64,000 nt of DNA from Halopseudomonas xinjiangensis (lineage in GTDB: Bacteria; Pseudomonadota; Gammaproteobacteria; Pseudomonadales; Pseudomonadaceae). Below the pieces are notes generated by a model, which had not been told where the DNA came from, did not search any database, and worked only from the letters and a program-made list of their open reading frames with translations. The DNA lies in NCBI RefSeq assembly GCF_900104945.1, contig NZ_LT629736.1:2755001-2819000 (forward strand), read 5' to 3'. The position numbers and the translations under genes are program-made. Shown piece by piece: positions 16,371 through 25,821 of this stretch. Every line of letters begins with the position of its first letter. Position 1 is the first letter of the stretch.

Positions 16371-17147
16371 ATGGACTTGATGCAGGCTGCGCTGATCGCC
16401 ATTGGCGGCTTTGCTGCTGGCGCGATGAATGCGCTGGCCGGCGGCGGCACCTTTTTCTCATTCCCGACGTTGCTGGCGGTCGGCATCGCGCCCGTGACAG
16501 CCAATGCCACCAACGCCGTTGCGCTCTGGCCGGCGAGTGTCTCGGCAGCGCTGGCGCTGCGTCCGGAGCTGCGGCGGTTGTCGCTGCGTCACTATCTCGT
16601 ACCACTGATGGCAGCGGCAGCCATCGGCGGGCTGGTCGGTGGCGTACTGCTTCTACTGACCAGTAACCAGCTGTTCTACCGGCTGGTGCCGTGGCTGCTG
16701 CTCCTGGCAACCCTGCTGTTCACGTTCAGTCCCTGGCTGGGCAGACAAGTGGCCAGACTCGATTCCGGCCAGGGTCGGCGCGAGCATCTCACTGTCACCG
16801 GCTTCTTTGCGCAACTGGCGGTATCGCTCTACGGGGGCTTCTTCGGCGCAGGAATGGGCATCATGATGATTGCCAGTCTGGCGATTTCCGGGCATACCCA
16901 GATCGTCCGCATCAATGCGATCAAGAGCCTGATGTCCTCGGTCATCTACAGTGTCGCGGCGCTGACCTTCATCATTGCCGGCGCGGTACACTGGCCGGCG
17001 CTTGGCATCATGTTGCTGGGCACGGTCAGCGGTGGTTACTGTGGCGGACTCATCGCCCGCTGGCTGCCCAATGTCTGGCTGCGACGCGTGGTGACCGCTA
17101 TCGCCTGGGGACTGACCCTTTATTATTTCCACGACGTATACGCTTGA
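16371..17147 (+). CDS. TauE/SafE family sulfite exporter-like permease
   Basis: A polytopic inner-membrane protein of 258 residues with about eight hydrophobic segments. It carries family glycine-rich motifs, GAMNALAGGGTFFSFP near the N-terminus and FGAGMGIMMIA in the repeat half, plus ATNAVALWP. Members move sulfite, sulfoacetate or other organosulfur anions; the substrate here is not readable. The ATG at 16371 (AGGA six bases before) was preferred to in-frame starts at 16365 and 16320. The last would overlap rsmE. Confidence 0.9.
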   Translation: MDLMQAALIAIGGFAAGAMNALAGGGTFFSFPTLLAVGIAPVTANATNAVALWPASVSAALALRPELRRLSLRHYLVPLMAAAAIGGLVGGVLLLLTSNQLFYRLVPWLLLLATLLFTFSPWLGRQVARLDSGQGRREHLTVTGFFAQLAVSLYGGFFGAGMGIMMIASLAISGHTQIVRINAIKSLMSSVIYSVAALTFIIAGAVHWPALGIMLLGTVSGGYCGGLIARWLPNVWLRRVVTAIAWGLTLYYFHDVYA

Positions 17148-17176
17148 TTGATTCCCCGGGTCGGCTTGGGTAATGT
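17148..17176 (+). promoter_or_regulatory. Candidate xseB-ispA promoter
   Basis: TTGATT (17148-17153), a 17-base spacer and TAATGT (17171-17176). An inverted repeat, CGGGTCGG (17157-17164) with CCGACCCG (17186-17193), straddles the -10 element and could be an operator or a leader stem. Confidence 0.5.
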
Positions 17177-17215
17177 TCGCCGGAACCGACCCGCCCAGAT
17201 TACCGAGGTAAACGC

Positions 17216-17452
17216 ATGGCCCGGAAGAAACCAGTGGATTTCGAACAGTCGTTGAGCGAGCTCCAGGCGCTGGTCGAGCGACTGGAAAGCGGCGACCTGA
17301 GCCTTGAGCAATCGCTGACCGCATTCGAGCAGGGCGTGGCCCTCACCCGGGACTGCCAGCAGGCGCTCACACTGGCTGAACAGAAGGTGCAGCAACTGAT
17401 CGAGCAGAACGGTGCGCTGACCACGACGCCCTTCGACGGCGATGCCGAATGA
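17216..17452 (+). CDS. xseB: Exodeoxyribonuclease VII small subunit
   Basis: XseB associates with XseA to form exonuclease VII, which degrades single-stranded DNA to oligonucleotides. The 78-residue helical protein has the family sequence [19 protein letters not shown] followed by [20 protein letters not shown] precedes the ATG by seven bases. The stop overlaps the ispA start by four bases (ATGA). Confidence 0.95.
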   Translation: MARKKPVDFEQSLSELQALVERLESGDLSLEQSLTAFEQGVALTRDCQQALTLAEQKVQQLIEQNGALTTTPFDGDAE

Positions 17453-18336
17453 GCGGATTTGTCGGCTACTTGCAGCAATGCCAGCAGCGCATCAATCTCG
17501 AGCTGACCCAACGCCTGCACAATCAGCATCCCCGCCTTGAGCGCCTGTACGACGCGATGCGCTACAGCGTCACCATGGGTGGCAAGCGCGTCCGCCCATT
17601 GCTCGCATACGCCAGTTGCGAAGCGCTTGGCGGTTCTGCCGAACAGGCCGACACCGCCGCCGCTGCGGTTGAGCTGATCCACGCCTATTCCCTGATCCAT
17701 GACGACCTGCCCGCTATGGACGATGACGATCTGCGTCGCGGTCAGCCGACCTGTCACAGAGCCTACGACGAGGCGACCGCGATTCTTGCCGGCGATGGCC
17801 TGCAGGCGCTGGCGTTCGACTGGCTTGCACAGGAGTCGCGCTATGCCGCGGAGACCCGTCTGGAGATGATCCGCACGCTTGCCGGAGCCGCCGGGCCGCA
17901 GGGCATGGTCGGCGGCCAAGCGATTGATCTCGCCGCCGTCGGACACAAGCTCGATCTGGCAACACTGGAAGACATGCACCTACACAAAACGGGCGCGCTG
18001 ATCAGCGCAGCAGTGCAACTGGGAGCACTGGCCAGCCAATACGCCACCGATGACCAGCTGCAAACCCTGCGCCGCTACGCTCGCGCCATCGGCCTGGCAT
18101 TTCAGGTCCAGGATGACATCCTCGATGTGCAAAGCGACACCGCCACGCTGGGCAAACAGCAAGGCGCAGACATCGCCCGCGACAAACCGACCTATCCTGC
18201 CCTGCTCGGCCTCGAACAGGCGCAATCCCTGGCACTGCATTTGCGTGACGAAGCACTCGCTGCGATCGAGTGTTTCGGCCCTGATGCTGCTCGCTTGCGT
18301 GAACTTGCCGACTATATTGTGCAGAGACGCTTCTGA
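17449..18336 (+). CDS. ispA: Farnesyl diphosphate synthase
   Basis: IspA condenses IPP with DMAPP and then GPP to farnesyl diphosphate, the precursor of undecaprenyl and ubiquinone side chains. The 295-residue trans-prenyltransferase has the first aspartate-rich motif at D85-D86 in [10 protein letters not shown] and the second, DDILD, at 222-226. GGKRVRPLL is the IPP-binding segment. It is translationally coupled to xseB and lies upstream of dxs, grouping isoprenoid synthesis. Confidence 0.95.
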   Translation: MSGFVGYLQQCQQRINLELTQRLHNQHPRLERLYDAMRYSVTMGGKRVRPLLAYASCEALGGSAEQADTAAAAVELIHAYSLIHDDLPAMDDDDLRRGQPTCHRAYDEATAILAGDGLQALAFDWLAQESRYAAETRLEMIRTLAGAAGPQGMVGGQAIDLAAVGHKLDLATLEDMHLHKTGALISAAVQLGALASQYATDDQLQTLRRYARAIGLAFQVQDDILDVQSDTATLGKQQGADIARDKPTYPALLGLEQAQSLALHLRDEALAAIECFGPDAARLRELADYIVQRRF

Positions 18337-18404
18337 TTGTGGCGCGCCTGCAATGCATGGCGGGAGCTGACAGGGGCCTGCCGGTACGCGCCGGGCACCC
18401 GCGG

Positions 18405-18433
18405 TTGGGCAACGCGAGCCAATCGGGTAAACT
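18405..18433 (+). promoter_or_regulatory. Candidate dxs promoter
   Basis: TTGGGC (18405-18410), a 17-base spacer and TAAACT (18428-18433), about 48 bases before the dxs ATG. dxs may therefore be transcribed separately as well as from the xseB-ispA promoter. Confidence 0.5.
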
Positions 18434-18481
18434 GCCGGTTTGATTTTTCGCCAGCTCGCTGGCACCCAGAGTGCAGTATCG

Positions 18482-20395
18482 ATGCCGAGTACCTTTCACG
18501 ACATACCGCGCGAGCGTCCCAGCACACCGCTTCTGGACAGCATCGACGACACCGCCACGCTGCGCCGGCTGGATGAAGCCAGCCTGCTCGTGCTCGCTGA
18601 TGAGTTGCGCGCGTTTCTCCTGTGGAGCGTAGGCCAGACCGGCGGTCATTTCGGTGCCGGGCTCGGCGTGATCGAACTCACCGTTGCCTTGCATTACGTC
18701 TATAACACGCCGGCCGATCGCCTGGTCTGGGATGTCGGTCATCAGGCCTACCCGCACAAGATCCTTACAGGTCGTCGCGAACAGATGAAAACGCTGCGCC
18801 AGAAGGATGGCCTGGCTGCCTTTCCCCGCCGCAGCGAGAGCCCCTATGACACTTTCGGTGTCGGACACTCGAGTACTTCGATCAGCGCCGCGATGGGCAT
18901 GGCGGTTGCGGCGCGCCTACGCGGCCTCGATCAGCGCACCGTTGCCGTGATCGGTGACGGAGCGCTGACGGCGGGGATGGCATTCGAAGCCCTCAACCAC
19001 GCATCGGACGTTGAACCGGACATGCTGGTGGTGCTCAACGACAACGACATGTCCATCTCGCGCAATGTCGGCGGCCTCTCCAACTATCTGGCAAAGATCC
19101 TTTCCAGCCGCACCTACTCGCATATGCGCGAGGGCAGCAAAAAGGTACTTTCGAAGATTCCGCAGGCGTGGGAACTGGCGAGGCGCACCGAGGAGCATGC
19201 CAAAGGCATGCTGGTGCCAGGCACCATGTTCGAGGAGCTTGGCTGGAACTACATCGGGCCGATCGACGGACACGATCTGCCGACTCTGATTACCACGCTG
19301 GCGAATATGCGCAAGCTCAAAGGGCCGCAGCTTCTTCACGTCATCACGCAGAAAGGCCGGGGATTTTCGCCAGCCGAGGCCGATCCGATCGGCTATCACG
19401 CCATCACCAAGCTCGAGCCCAAGCCGGTCGCAGCGACCTCCACCAGCGCCAGCAAGCCGAAGTTTTCGAATGTCTTCGGCCAATGGCTGTGCGACATGGC
19501 CGCGCATGACAAGCGCCTCGTCGGCATCACCCCGGCGATGAAAGAAGGCTCCGACCTGATCGCTTTCAGCGAGCGTTTTCCTGATCGCTACTTCGACGTC
19601 GCAATCGCCGAACAGCATGCGGTGACGTTGGCCGCGGGTATGGCCTGCGAAGGCATGAAGCCGGTAGTGGCGATTTACTCGACCTTCCTGCAGCGTGCAT
19701 ACGATCAACTGGTGCACGACGTCGCCGTGCAGAATCTCGATGTGCTGTTCGCCATCGATCGCGCGGGCCTGGTGGGTGAAGACGGTCCGACTCATGCCGG
19801 CAGCTTCGACCTTTCCTACCTTCGGTGTCTGCCAAACATGGTCATCATGGCCCCGGCGGACGAGAACGAAACGCGACAAATGCTCAGCACCGGCTTTCTG
19901 TTCTCAGGTCCCGCGGCCGTTCGCTACCCGCGAGGCACCGGTCCGGGCGTGGCGATCGATCCGGCGCTGGAGTCCTTGCCGATTGGGAAGGGCGTGATTA
20001 CCCGTCAGGGTAGGTCGGTAGCGATACTCTGCTTTGGCACCCTCCATGCCAACGCCTTGACCGCAGCGGCCTCGCTGGATGCTACAGTCGCCAATATGCG
20101 TTTCGTCAAACCCCTGGATACCGATCTGGTGCGCCAGCTCGCCGAGCAACACGATCTGCTGGTGACGGTAGAAGAAAACGCGGTCATGGGCGGCGCTGGG
20201 AGCGCGGTCAACGAATGGTTGCTCGCCGAAGGCATCAGCAAGCCCGTGCTGAACCTCGGCCTGCCGGACGTCTACGTCGAACACGCCAAACCGTCCGAAA
20301 TGCTGGTTGAGTGCGGCCTCGACGCGGCCGGTATCGAGCGCTCCATCCGCACACGTCTCGCATCGATCGGCAAGCCAGCCATCAAGCAGGCTTGA
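18482..20395 (+). CDS. dxs: 1-deoxy-D-xylulose-5-phosphate synthase
   Basis: This TPP-dependent enzyme joins pyruvate and glyceraldehyde-3-phosphate, the entry step of the MEP isoprenoid pathway and also a source for thiamine. The 637 residues contain [13 protein letters not shown], the thiamine-binding motif [15 protein letters not shown], and the transketolase-like [15 protein letters not shown]. The ATG at 18482 starts the family-like N-terminus [18 protein letters not shown]; an upstream in-frame start at 18440 is unlikely. The following 329 bases hold the cobalamin riboswitch. Confidence 0.95.
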   Translation: MPSTFHDIPRERPSTPLLDSIDDTATLRRLDEASLLVLADELRAFLLWSVGQTGGHFGAGLGVIELTVALHYVYNTPADRLVWDVGHQAYPHKILTGRREQMKTLRQKDGLAAFPRRSESPYDTFGVGHSSTSISAAMGMAVAARLRGLDQRTVAVIGDGALTAGMAFEALNHASDVEPDMLVVLNDNDMSISRNVGGLSNYLAKILSSRTYSHMREGSKKVLSKIPQAWELARRTEEHAKGMLVPGTMFEELGWNYIGPIDGHDLPTLITTLANMRKLKGPQLLHVITQKGRGFSPAEADPIGYHAITKLEPKPVAATSTSASKPKFSNVFGQWLCDMAAHDKRLVGITPAMKEGSDLIAFSERFPDRYFDVAIAEQHAVTLAAGMACEGMKPVVAIYSTFLQRAYDQLVHDVAVQNLDVLFAIDRAGLVGEDGPTHAGSFDLSYLRCLPNMVIMAPADENETRQMLSTGFLFSGPAAVRYPRGTGPGVAIDPALESLPIGKGVITRQGRSVAILCFGTLHANALTAAASLDATVANMRFVKPLDTDLVRQLAEQHDLLVTVEENAVMGGAGSAVNEWLLAEGISKPVLNLGLPDVYVEHAKPSEMLVECGLDAAGIERSIRTRLASIGKPAIKQA

Positions 20396-20429
20396 CCCTC
20401 TAACGGCAAACCCCTAGAGTCGCCCGGCT

Positions 20430-20605
20430 TTCCAATCGCAGGGTGCCCGGCCAAGGCCGGGTGAAACGGGAAGTCGGTGCAACCCCGACGCTGCCCCCGC
20501 AACGGTAAACGATCGCAGGTCTGACCTGCAGAGCGCGTCACCAGCCACTGTGCTTCGGCATGGGAAGGCAACGCGCTTGAAGTCGTGAGTCCGGAGACCG
20601 GCCCT
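20430..20605 (+). ncRNA. Cobalamin riboswitch aptamer
   Basis: The leader has the hallmarks of the AdoCbl-class B12 element: a GGGTGCCC-type P2/P3 start, the B12-box region GCCCCCGCAACGGTAA near 20491-20506, GCCACTG and GGGAAGGC near 20550-20570, and the closing GAGTCCGGAGACCGGCC ending at 20603. Known B12 elements repress btuB when cobalamin is plentiful. It lies directly upstream of the B12 receptor gene. Confidence 0.92.
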
Positions 20606-20625
20606 GACGATTGCTGAGGTGACGC

Positions 20626-20718
20626 GGAGGGCGCCACCGGTCAGCGCAGGCGTGCGGCCGCCCTCCAGGACGCCCCATTTCTGCCGACTTTCGCCCTCCT
20701 CAAAAGATTCTTTTGAGG
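20626..20718 (+). promoter_or_regulatory. Expression platform: switchable stem and ribosome-site hairpin
   Basis: GGAGGGCG (20626-20633) can pair with CGCCCTCC at 20659-20666 or with an identical CGCCCTCC at 20692-20699. The second copy runs into a perfect 9-base hairpin, CCTCAAAAG (20698-20706) with CTTTTGAGG (20710-20718). The right arm of that hairpin contains the GAGG ribosome site six bases before the btuB ATG. This predicts translational control by site masking. Confidence 0.7.
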
Positions 20719-20724
20719 ATATAT

Positions 20725-22539
20725 ATGAACAAGCCCCTGATTTTCATTCCCGCACTGCTGAGCTCGAGCCTGGCTGTAGCGGCCGACTCGATCGCCCTGA
20801 GCGACACCATCGTTACTGCATCGCGGCAGCCGCAGCCCGCCAGTAGCAGTACCGCAGCCAGTAGCATTTTCACCCGTGCCGACATTGAGCGCCTGCAGCC
20901 CTACAGCGTAGCCGACCTGTTGCGCCGCGTTCCGGGTGCTTCAATCACCAGCAATGGCGGACTTGGCAGCCTGACGACGCTTTCGCTACGCGGGACCAGC
21001 GCTACGCAAAGCCTGGTTCTGATCGACGGTCAACGCATTGGCAGCGCCTCGGCCGGGCAGCCCAGCCTGGAATTTATCAACGTCGAGAACATCGATCGAA
21101 TCGAGGTCATACGCGGTCCACGCTCCGCCATATACGGTTCGGATGCCATTGGTGGGGTCGTGCAGATTTTCACGCGCCAAGGCGAGCCCGGGCTCAGACC
21201 ACGCGTGAAGCTCGGTATTGGCAGCAACCAGACCTACACTCGCAGCCTGGCGCTTTCCGGAGGCGACGAACGTACCACTGTCGACATCGGTGGGACCCTC
21301 AACGAGACTGCCGGCATCGACCGCACCCGGCACAATGCCGGCGGCGACGAAGACCGCGACGGTTATCGCAACGAAGCGTACAACCTCAGCGTAAGACATT
21401 GGATTACCGATACGTTGGATGTGGGTCTGCGGCTCAACGAGCAATCGGGCAATACCGAGTACGACCTGTTCGGCAACCCGGAAGACGACTTTCGCCTGAG
21501 CACTGTCTCGACCCACCTTCAATGGCAAGCCAACCGGGTCTGGACCGCAAGGTTGGAGGCAGGCCACGTCGAGGATAAGCGCGACAGCCTGTATGACTTT
21601 GCCAGCTATACCTACAACACCTACCGCGACTCCGCCAGCTGGTTGAATACGCTGAAGCTCAGCGACGCTCATCAACTGCAGACCGGGCTCGACTGGTATG
21701 AGGACCGGCTCCGCAGCAATTCGGAATTCACGCGGACCGAGCGCTACAACCGGGCAGCCTTCGCCCAGTACCGCTTCAGCGGAGAGCGCATCAGTGCCGA
21801 ACTGGGCTGGCGGCACGACGATAGCGAACAATTCGGTCACGCCAACACTCGCAATGCGGCGTTGATCGTGCCACTCGCCAACGGTCAGCAGCTGGTCGCA
21901 TCCTATGGCGAAGGCTTTCGCGCCCCGACATTCAACGACCTTTACACGGCGTACGGCGCCAACCCCCTCCTCGACCCGGAATGGTCGAAGAGCTACGAAC
22001 TGCAGTGGCGCGGAGAGGTGGATGAAACCTCGCTGCAGGTGGCGGCATTTCGCACCGATATCGAGGATATGATTCTGCTGGACCCGTTCTACGTGGCGCA
22101 GAACATTTCCCAGGCTCGTATTCACGGACTCGAGCTGAGCGCGACCAGAGATGTACTGGGTTGGCAAACCACTGCGTCAGCCGCCTGGCTGGATCCACGT
22201 GAGCGCGGCACCGGCAGGCAACTGCCCCGCCGGGCCAAACGCACGTTGAGCCTCGACGCGGACCGCCAGTTCGGCAATATCGGCGTTGGGTTCACCATCA
22301 TCGCCAACAGCCAGCGATACAACGACAGGGCCAATCAACAGGAGCTGTCAGGTTTCGGCACGCTGGAAGCCAGAGCAAGCTGGCGGATGCTGCCCTCCCT
22401 GCGCTGGGACCTGGCCATCAGCAATCTTCTGGAACGCGACTATCGACTGGCTAACTATTCCTACGCCGGGCGCACATACGCCTATCAGGAAGAACAGCTC
22501 AACGCCCGACTATCAATGACCTGGACGCCGACCCTGTAA
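20725..22539 (+). CDS. btuB: TonB-dependent cobalamin receptor
   Basis: BtuB is the outer-membrane receptor for vitamin B12, energised by TonB. The 604 residues include a signal peptide (about 1-20), a TonB box DTIVTAS at 27-33, a plug domain (about 45-150) containing SLRGTSATQSLVLIDGQRIG and EVIRGPRSAIYGSDAIGG, and a 22-strand barrel. GEGFRAPTFNDLY is a barrel landmark. The ATG at 20725 sits after a GAGG that is buried in a hairpin. The last residue is Leu rather than the usual aromatic. Assignment to B12 rests on the riboswitch and plug similarity. Confidence 0.93.
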   Translation: MNKPLIFIPALLSSSLAVAADSIALSDTIVTASRQPQPASSSTAASSIFTRADIERLQPYSVADLLRRVPGASITSNGGLGSLTTLSLRGTSATQSLVLIDGQRIGSASAGQPSLEFINVENIDRIEVIRGPRSAIYGSDAIGGVVQIFTRQGEPGLRPRVKLGIGSNQTYTRSLALSGGDERTTVDIGGTLNETAGIDRTRHNAGGDEDRDGYRNEAYNLSVRHWITDTLDVGLRLNEQSGNTEYDLFGNPEDDFRLSTVSTHLQWQANRVWTARLEAGHVEDKRDSLYDFASYTYNTYRDSASWLNTLKLSDAHQLQTGLDWYEDRLRSNSEFTRTERYNRAAFAQYRFSGERISAELGWRHDDSEQFGHANTRNAALIVPLANGQQLVASYGEGFRAPTFNDLYTAYGANPLLDPEWSKSYELQWRGEVDETSLQVAAFRTDIEDMILLDPFYVAQNISQARIHGLELSATRDVLGWQTTASAAWLDPRERGTGRQLPRRAKRTLSLDADRQFGNIGVGFTIIANSQRYNDRANQQELSGFGTLEARASWRMLPSLRWDLAISNLLERDYRLANYSYAGRTYAYQEEQLNARLSMTWTPTL

Positions 22540-22618
22540 AAACAGCGGGCAGCCGCGCGCATCTGCTTGATGCGGCGGCCTGCGCCAGGTTGCCTCTGGG
22601 AACAGGGCCGGGGCGGGG

Positions 22619-23458
22619 CTAGCGCTTTTGGTCAGCCGCAGGGTGCGCTCTGCCCGCAGCGAGCAGGCCGCACAGCTCTGCTACCCCGCGAGCAATCGCA
22701 GGGGTCGGCCTGACCAAGGCGTCGCTGTGCAGCGCATACAACCTGTCATGCCGCACCGCCGGAAGTTGCGGATAAGCGGACCACCGCTCCAGCCAACCAG
22801 CCGCCTGGCTCCTCTCTTCCGCCAGCGCGAGGATCACATCCGGCTGCGCCGCCAGCACCGCCTCGACACTGATCTGCGGTGCCAGTCCGGGTAACGACGC
22901 AAACACATTGCGCGCACCGCAATGTCTCAGCACATCGCTCAGAAGCTGCTCACCAGCCACAGTAAAGATCGGTTCCCTCCACAACTGTACGAACACGTCC
23001 GGCCCTTCGCCCGGCGAGCTTCTGAGCGAACTGGACAACTGCACTCGATAGGCTGTGCTCAGCGCTTGAGCTCGCTCGCGCTCACCGAGCAGGTCGCCCA
23101 AAGCGAGAGTCATGCGGTCGATAGCCTGCAGCGTCTGCGGATCGAAACGCCGCACTGCGATACCGAGCGACTCGAGACGAGTCAGCAGTTCGGGGGAATT
23201 TCCTGAGGTCCATCCCAGCACCAGGTCGGGACGCAGCGTGACTATGCGTTCAAGGGACAGGGACTGGTGGGCACCCACACGCTGCACGCCGTCCAGTTCG
23301 CCGGGAAGGGATTGGTCATCGAGCACACCGACAAGCCTGGCTTCGGCCTCGAAAAGCAGCACCATGTCGGTGAGAAAAGGCGCCAGGCTGACGATGCGCT
23401 CGGCTGCGGACGTTGGCAGGCTGAGGCACAGCACAGCGCCCAGCAGCCACCCACGCAT
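22619..23458 (-). CDS. btuF: Cobalamin ABC transporter substrate-binding protein, BtuF-like
   Basis: A periplasmic binding protein of 279 residues with a signal peptide (about 1-18) and the helical-backbone fold of BtuF/FepB-type proteins. AERIVSLAPFLTDMVLLFEA, VGAHQSLSLERIVTLRPDLVLGW and GLAPQISVEAVLAAQPDVIL are typical. The start overlaps the stop of the upstream membrane-protein gene (TAATG). No BtuC or BtuD gene is in the window. It converges on btuB, which supports a B12 role, although binding specificity is not proven by sequence. Confidence 0.85.
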   Translation of the reverse strand: MRGWLLGAVLCLSLPTSAAERIVSLAPFLTDMVLLFEAEARLVGVLDDQSLPGELDGVQRVGAHQSLSLERIVTLRPDLVLGWTSGNSPELLTRLESLGIAVRRFDPQTLQAIDRMTLALGDLLGERERAQALSTAYRVQLSSSLRSSPGEGPDVFVQLWREPIFTVAGEQLLSDVLRHCGARNVFASLPGLAPQISVEAVLAAQPDVILALAEERSQAAGWLERWSAYPQLPAVRHDRLYALHSDALVRPTPAIARGVAELCGLLAAGRAHPAADQKR

Positions 23459-23883
23459 TACTTGACCCAGGCAGACGGCGGTCGATAGAGCAACATGATG
23501 CCCTGCGTGGCAAGAACCAGCAGGACCAGCGGGACAATCTCAGCGGTGCACACGTAATGCAGTATGCCGATCCAGCCGGGGAGCTTGGCATGCAACAGCC
23601 CCAGCAATTGCTGGTGATGCAGACGACTCCATGCGTCTTCGGCGGTTGGCGAGGCACTCTGTGCGTCGGCTTCGATCAGCGCCCGCTTGTATTGGCGGAA
23701 GCGCCACAGGGTCGGCGCGACGCTGGCCAGGCCGACGATGAACAGCGGCATCGCACCCTCGGGCCAGGCGGGTTCCCAGTCGCCAAGAAACCATACCAGA
23801 GCGACCGGCAGAATCAGCGAGGCTGCGCACTGCATGCGCCAGTTGCGCTGCAGAGCCTGCCAATGGGTGCGAGCTTCAGCCAT
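23458..23883 (-). CDS. Conserved small membrane protein between ribA and btuF
   Basis: A 141-residue protein of unknown function with three or four hydrophobic segments (about 20-35, 43-60, 100-115 and 117-132) and a polar, charged middle section. No enzymatic motif was recognised. The ATG overlaps the ribA stop by one base (TGATG) and its own stop overlaps the btuF start (TAATG), so three genes are tightly coupled. A homologue is recalled at the same position in P. aeruginosa, which suggests a conserved role. Confidence 0.8.
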   Translation of the reverse strand: MAEARTHWQALQRNWRMQCAASLILPVALVWFLGDWEPAWPEGAMPLFIVGLASVAPTLWRFRQYKRALIEADAQSASPTAEDAWSRLHHQQLLGLLHAKLPGWIGILHYVCTAEIVPLVLLVLATQGIMLLYRPPSAWVK

Positions 23884-24494
23884 CACTCCACCTCGGCCTG
23901 ATGCAGATTACCCAGCAGATGTCCGAGCTTGCCTGCTTTGGTTGCCAAGTACTTGCTGTTGTGGGGATTCTGGCCAAACTGCAGCGGCAGGCGGTCGGCG
24001 ACACCGATGCCGATATCTTTCAACGCGTTGACCTTGCGTGGATTGTTGGTCAGAAGCTTGAGACTGGTGATACCCAGATGATCGAGCATCGGCTTGCAGA
24101 TCGCGTAGTCACGCTGATCGGCACCGAAGCCGAGTTGCACGTTGGCCTCGACGGTATCGGCGCCGTTGTCCTGCAGATGATAGGCACGGATCTTGTTCAT
24201 CAGTCCGATGCCACGCCCTTCCTGGCGTAGATACAACAAGGCGCCGCGACCCTCTGCGGCGATTGCTTTTAGCGCAGCTTCGAGCTGGAAACCACAATCG
24301 CAGCGCAGGCTGAACAGGGCATCGCCGGTCAGGCATTCGGAATGCAGGCGGCCGAGAACCGGCTGGCCGTCAGCGACGTCACCCATGGTCAGCACGACGT
24401 GTTCCTTGCCGGTGCCGGGTTCGAGGAATCCATGCATGGTGAACGTGCCCCACTGGGTGGGGAGCTGGGATGACGCAACAAAGGTGACTGGCAC
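23883..24494 (-). CDS. ribA: GTP cyclohydrolase II
   Basis: RibA opens GTP to 2,5-diamino-6-ribosylamino-pyrimidinone phosphate, the first riboflavin step. The 203-residue enzyme has the zinc cysteines C54, C65 and C67 in [14 protein letters not shown], and the GTP-binding loop [16 protein letters not shown]. The start is GTG with AGGAG six bases upstream. This gene provides the intact cyclohydrolase that the RibB protein at 27846-28937 lacks. Confidence 0.96.
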   Translation of the reverse strand: MPVTFVASSQLPTQWGTFTMHGFLEPGTGKEHVVLTMGDVADGQPVLGRLHSECLTGDALFSLRCDCGFQLEAALKAIAAEGRGALLYLRQEGRGIGLMNKIRAYHLQDNGADTVEANVQLGFGADQRDYAICKPMLDHLGITSLKLLTNNPRKVNALKDIGIGVADRLPLQFGQNPHNSKYLATKAGKLGHLLGNLHQAEVE

Positions 24495-24610
24495 ACCAAT
24501 CTCCTGTCTGACCGCTTGAAAAGGGGGGCTATATTAGCAGGTGCGGCCGGTGGCGGCGACGCTCTCGCCCGGATGAATATCGGCACATGGCCGGCGGCCC
24601 CCAAAGCTCG

Positions 24611-25261
24611 TCAAAAACGCTGCTCCAACACCAGCACCGTACCCTGGTCTTCCATCCGTACCCTACGCAGGTAGCTCATCCCCAACAACACTTCCACCGG
24701 AAAGGCGCCTTCCAGAACCAGTCCATCGACGTTGCTGAGTTCGATGTTGCCGACTTTCACCCGCGCCAGACTCACCCGGTAGCCGGACACCTGTCCGCTG
24801 GCGGTGGTCGCCTTTATCGGGGTGCCGTCCAGCTTGTAGTCGACCCCTAGGCGTCGCGCCTGGTCGGAGTTCATCGCTACGCTGGTGGCACCGGTATCGA
24901 CCATGAAAGAAACGCCCTGGCCGTTGACCGAACCACTGGTCCGGTAGTGACCGCCGGCGCTACGGGGAATACTCACCCGCACTTTCTCGCGGTCGGTATA
25001 GGCTTCGCTGTAATCGGTTTCCAGACCGAACTCACGGAGCTGACCATCCACACGCAGGGTCGCACTACGGCTGTTGGCGGTTACCAGTTCGACGCCCTGA
25101 GGACCGGGCCGACCCGCCCGCAACATGTGACGTTTACCGTCTACGGTGACTACCGCAGTATCATTGAACAGGCCGACCACCCGTACGTCAGGTGGGGCTG
25201 CCATCACAACAGATGCGCAAGCCAGTGAACTCAAGAGCAGTGTCGAGCAGATGGTTTTCAT
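24611..25261 (-). CDS. Retropepsin-like clan AA aspartic protease (TIGR02281 type)
   Basis: An exported or membrane-anchored single-domain aspartic protease-like protein, 216 residues. A signal peptide covers about 1-21. The C-terminal half (about 105-216) has the catalytic signature VDTGATSVAM and a hydrophobic GLVLEGAFPVEVLLGMSYL flap/psi-loop region. Such proteins are expected to dimerise like retropepsins. The ATG at 25261 gives a clean signal peptide. The target is unknown. It sits between pgpA and ribA with no overlap. Confidence 0.85.
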   Translation of the reverse strand: MKTICSTLLLSSLACASVVMAAPPDVRVVGLFNDTAVVTVDGKRHMLRAGRPGPQGVELVTANSRSATLRVDGQLREFGLETDYSEAYTDREKVRVSIPRSAGGHYRTSGSVNGQGVSFMVDTGATSVAMNSDQARRLGVDYKLDGTPIKATTASGQVSGYRVSLARVKVGNIELSNVDGLVLEGAFPVEVLLGMSYLRRVRMEDQGTVLVLEQRF

Positions 25262-25326
25262 GATGGAGCGTTCCCTTGCCAGCCGGTCTATCACGTTAGC
25301 CATGCCGCCAGCCGCTGTCCAGGGGT

Positions 25327-25821
25327 CTAGAGGCGGGCGACCAGAAGCTCGGCGAGCCACAGTACACCGAGCGTCATGAAGCCGGCGAGAATGTCGTCCA
25401 GCATGATACCCAGCCCGCCACCGACCCGCTTGTCTACCCAACCGATAGGCCACGGCTTGAGAATGTCGAACAGGCGGAACAGCACGAAGCCAGCGACCAA
25501 CCACGACCAGCCCACCGGCGCCAGCCAGAGCGCGATCCATACGCCGACAAACTCATCCCAGACGATTCCGCCATGATCATGCACGCCAAGATCATCAGCG
25601 GTGCGCTGACACAACCAGATGCCGAACAAGGTCGCAACCAGAATTACCGCGGCATAGCCAGCCACGGAAAACTGCTGCCAGAGCAGAATGAACGGCATGG
25701 CCGCCAGCGTGCCCCAGGTGCCAGGGGCGCGAGGTGCTGCGCCGCTACCGAATCCGAAGGCGAGAAAATGCACCGGATTACGCCATACCGAGGCTGGGAC
25801 CGGCTCGTGCGATTCAGACAC
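25327..25821 (-). CDS. pgpA: Phosphatidylglycerophosphatase A
   Basis: PgpA dephosphorylates phosphatidylglycerophosphate to phosphatidylglycerol at the inner membrane. The 164-residue protein has FGFGSGAAPRAPGTWGTLAA near the N-terminus and the acidic motif HDHGGIVWDEFVGVW, both family hallmarks. Four hydrophobic segments follow. A GTG start at 25821 is chosen because GGAGG lies five bases upstream. It overlaps the thiL stop by eight bases, so the two are coupled. Confidence 0.92.
   Translation of the reverse strand: MSESHEPVPASVWRNPVHFLAFGFGSGAAPRAPGTWGTLAAMPFILLWQQFSVAGYAAVILVATLFGIWLCQRTADDLGVHDHGGIVWDEFVGVWIALWLAPVGWSWLVAGFVLFRLFDILKPWPIGWVDKRVGGGLGIMLDDILAGFMTLGVLWLAELLVARL

Noticed and set aside
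20986-22167. 393-codon minus-strand frame opposite btuB
   Set aside because: It is a shadow of the GC-rich btuB coding frame; no ribosome site or protein-like motif.
22540-22618. Terminator between btuB and btuF
   Set aside because: Only a 6-base stem CGCATC/GATGCG without T-tract was found; too weak to report.
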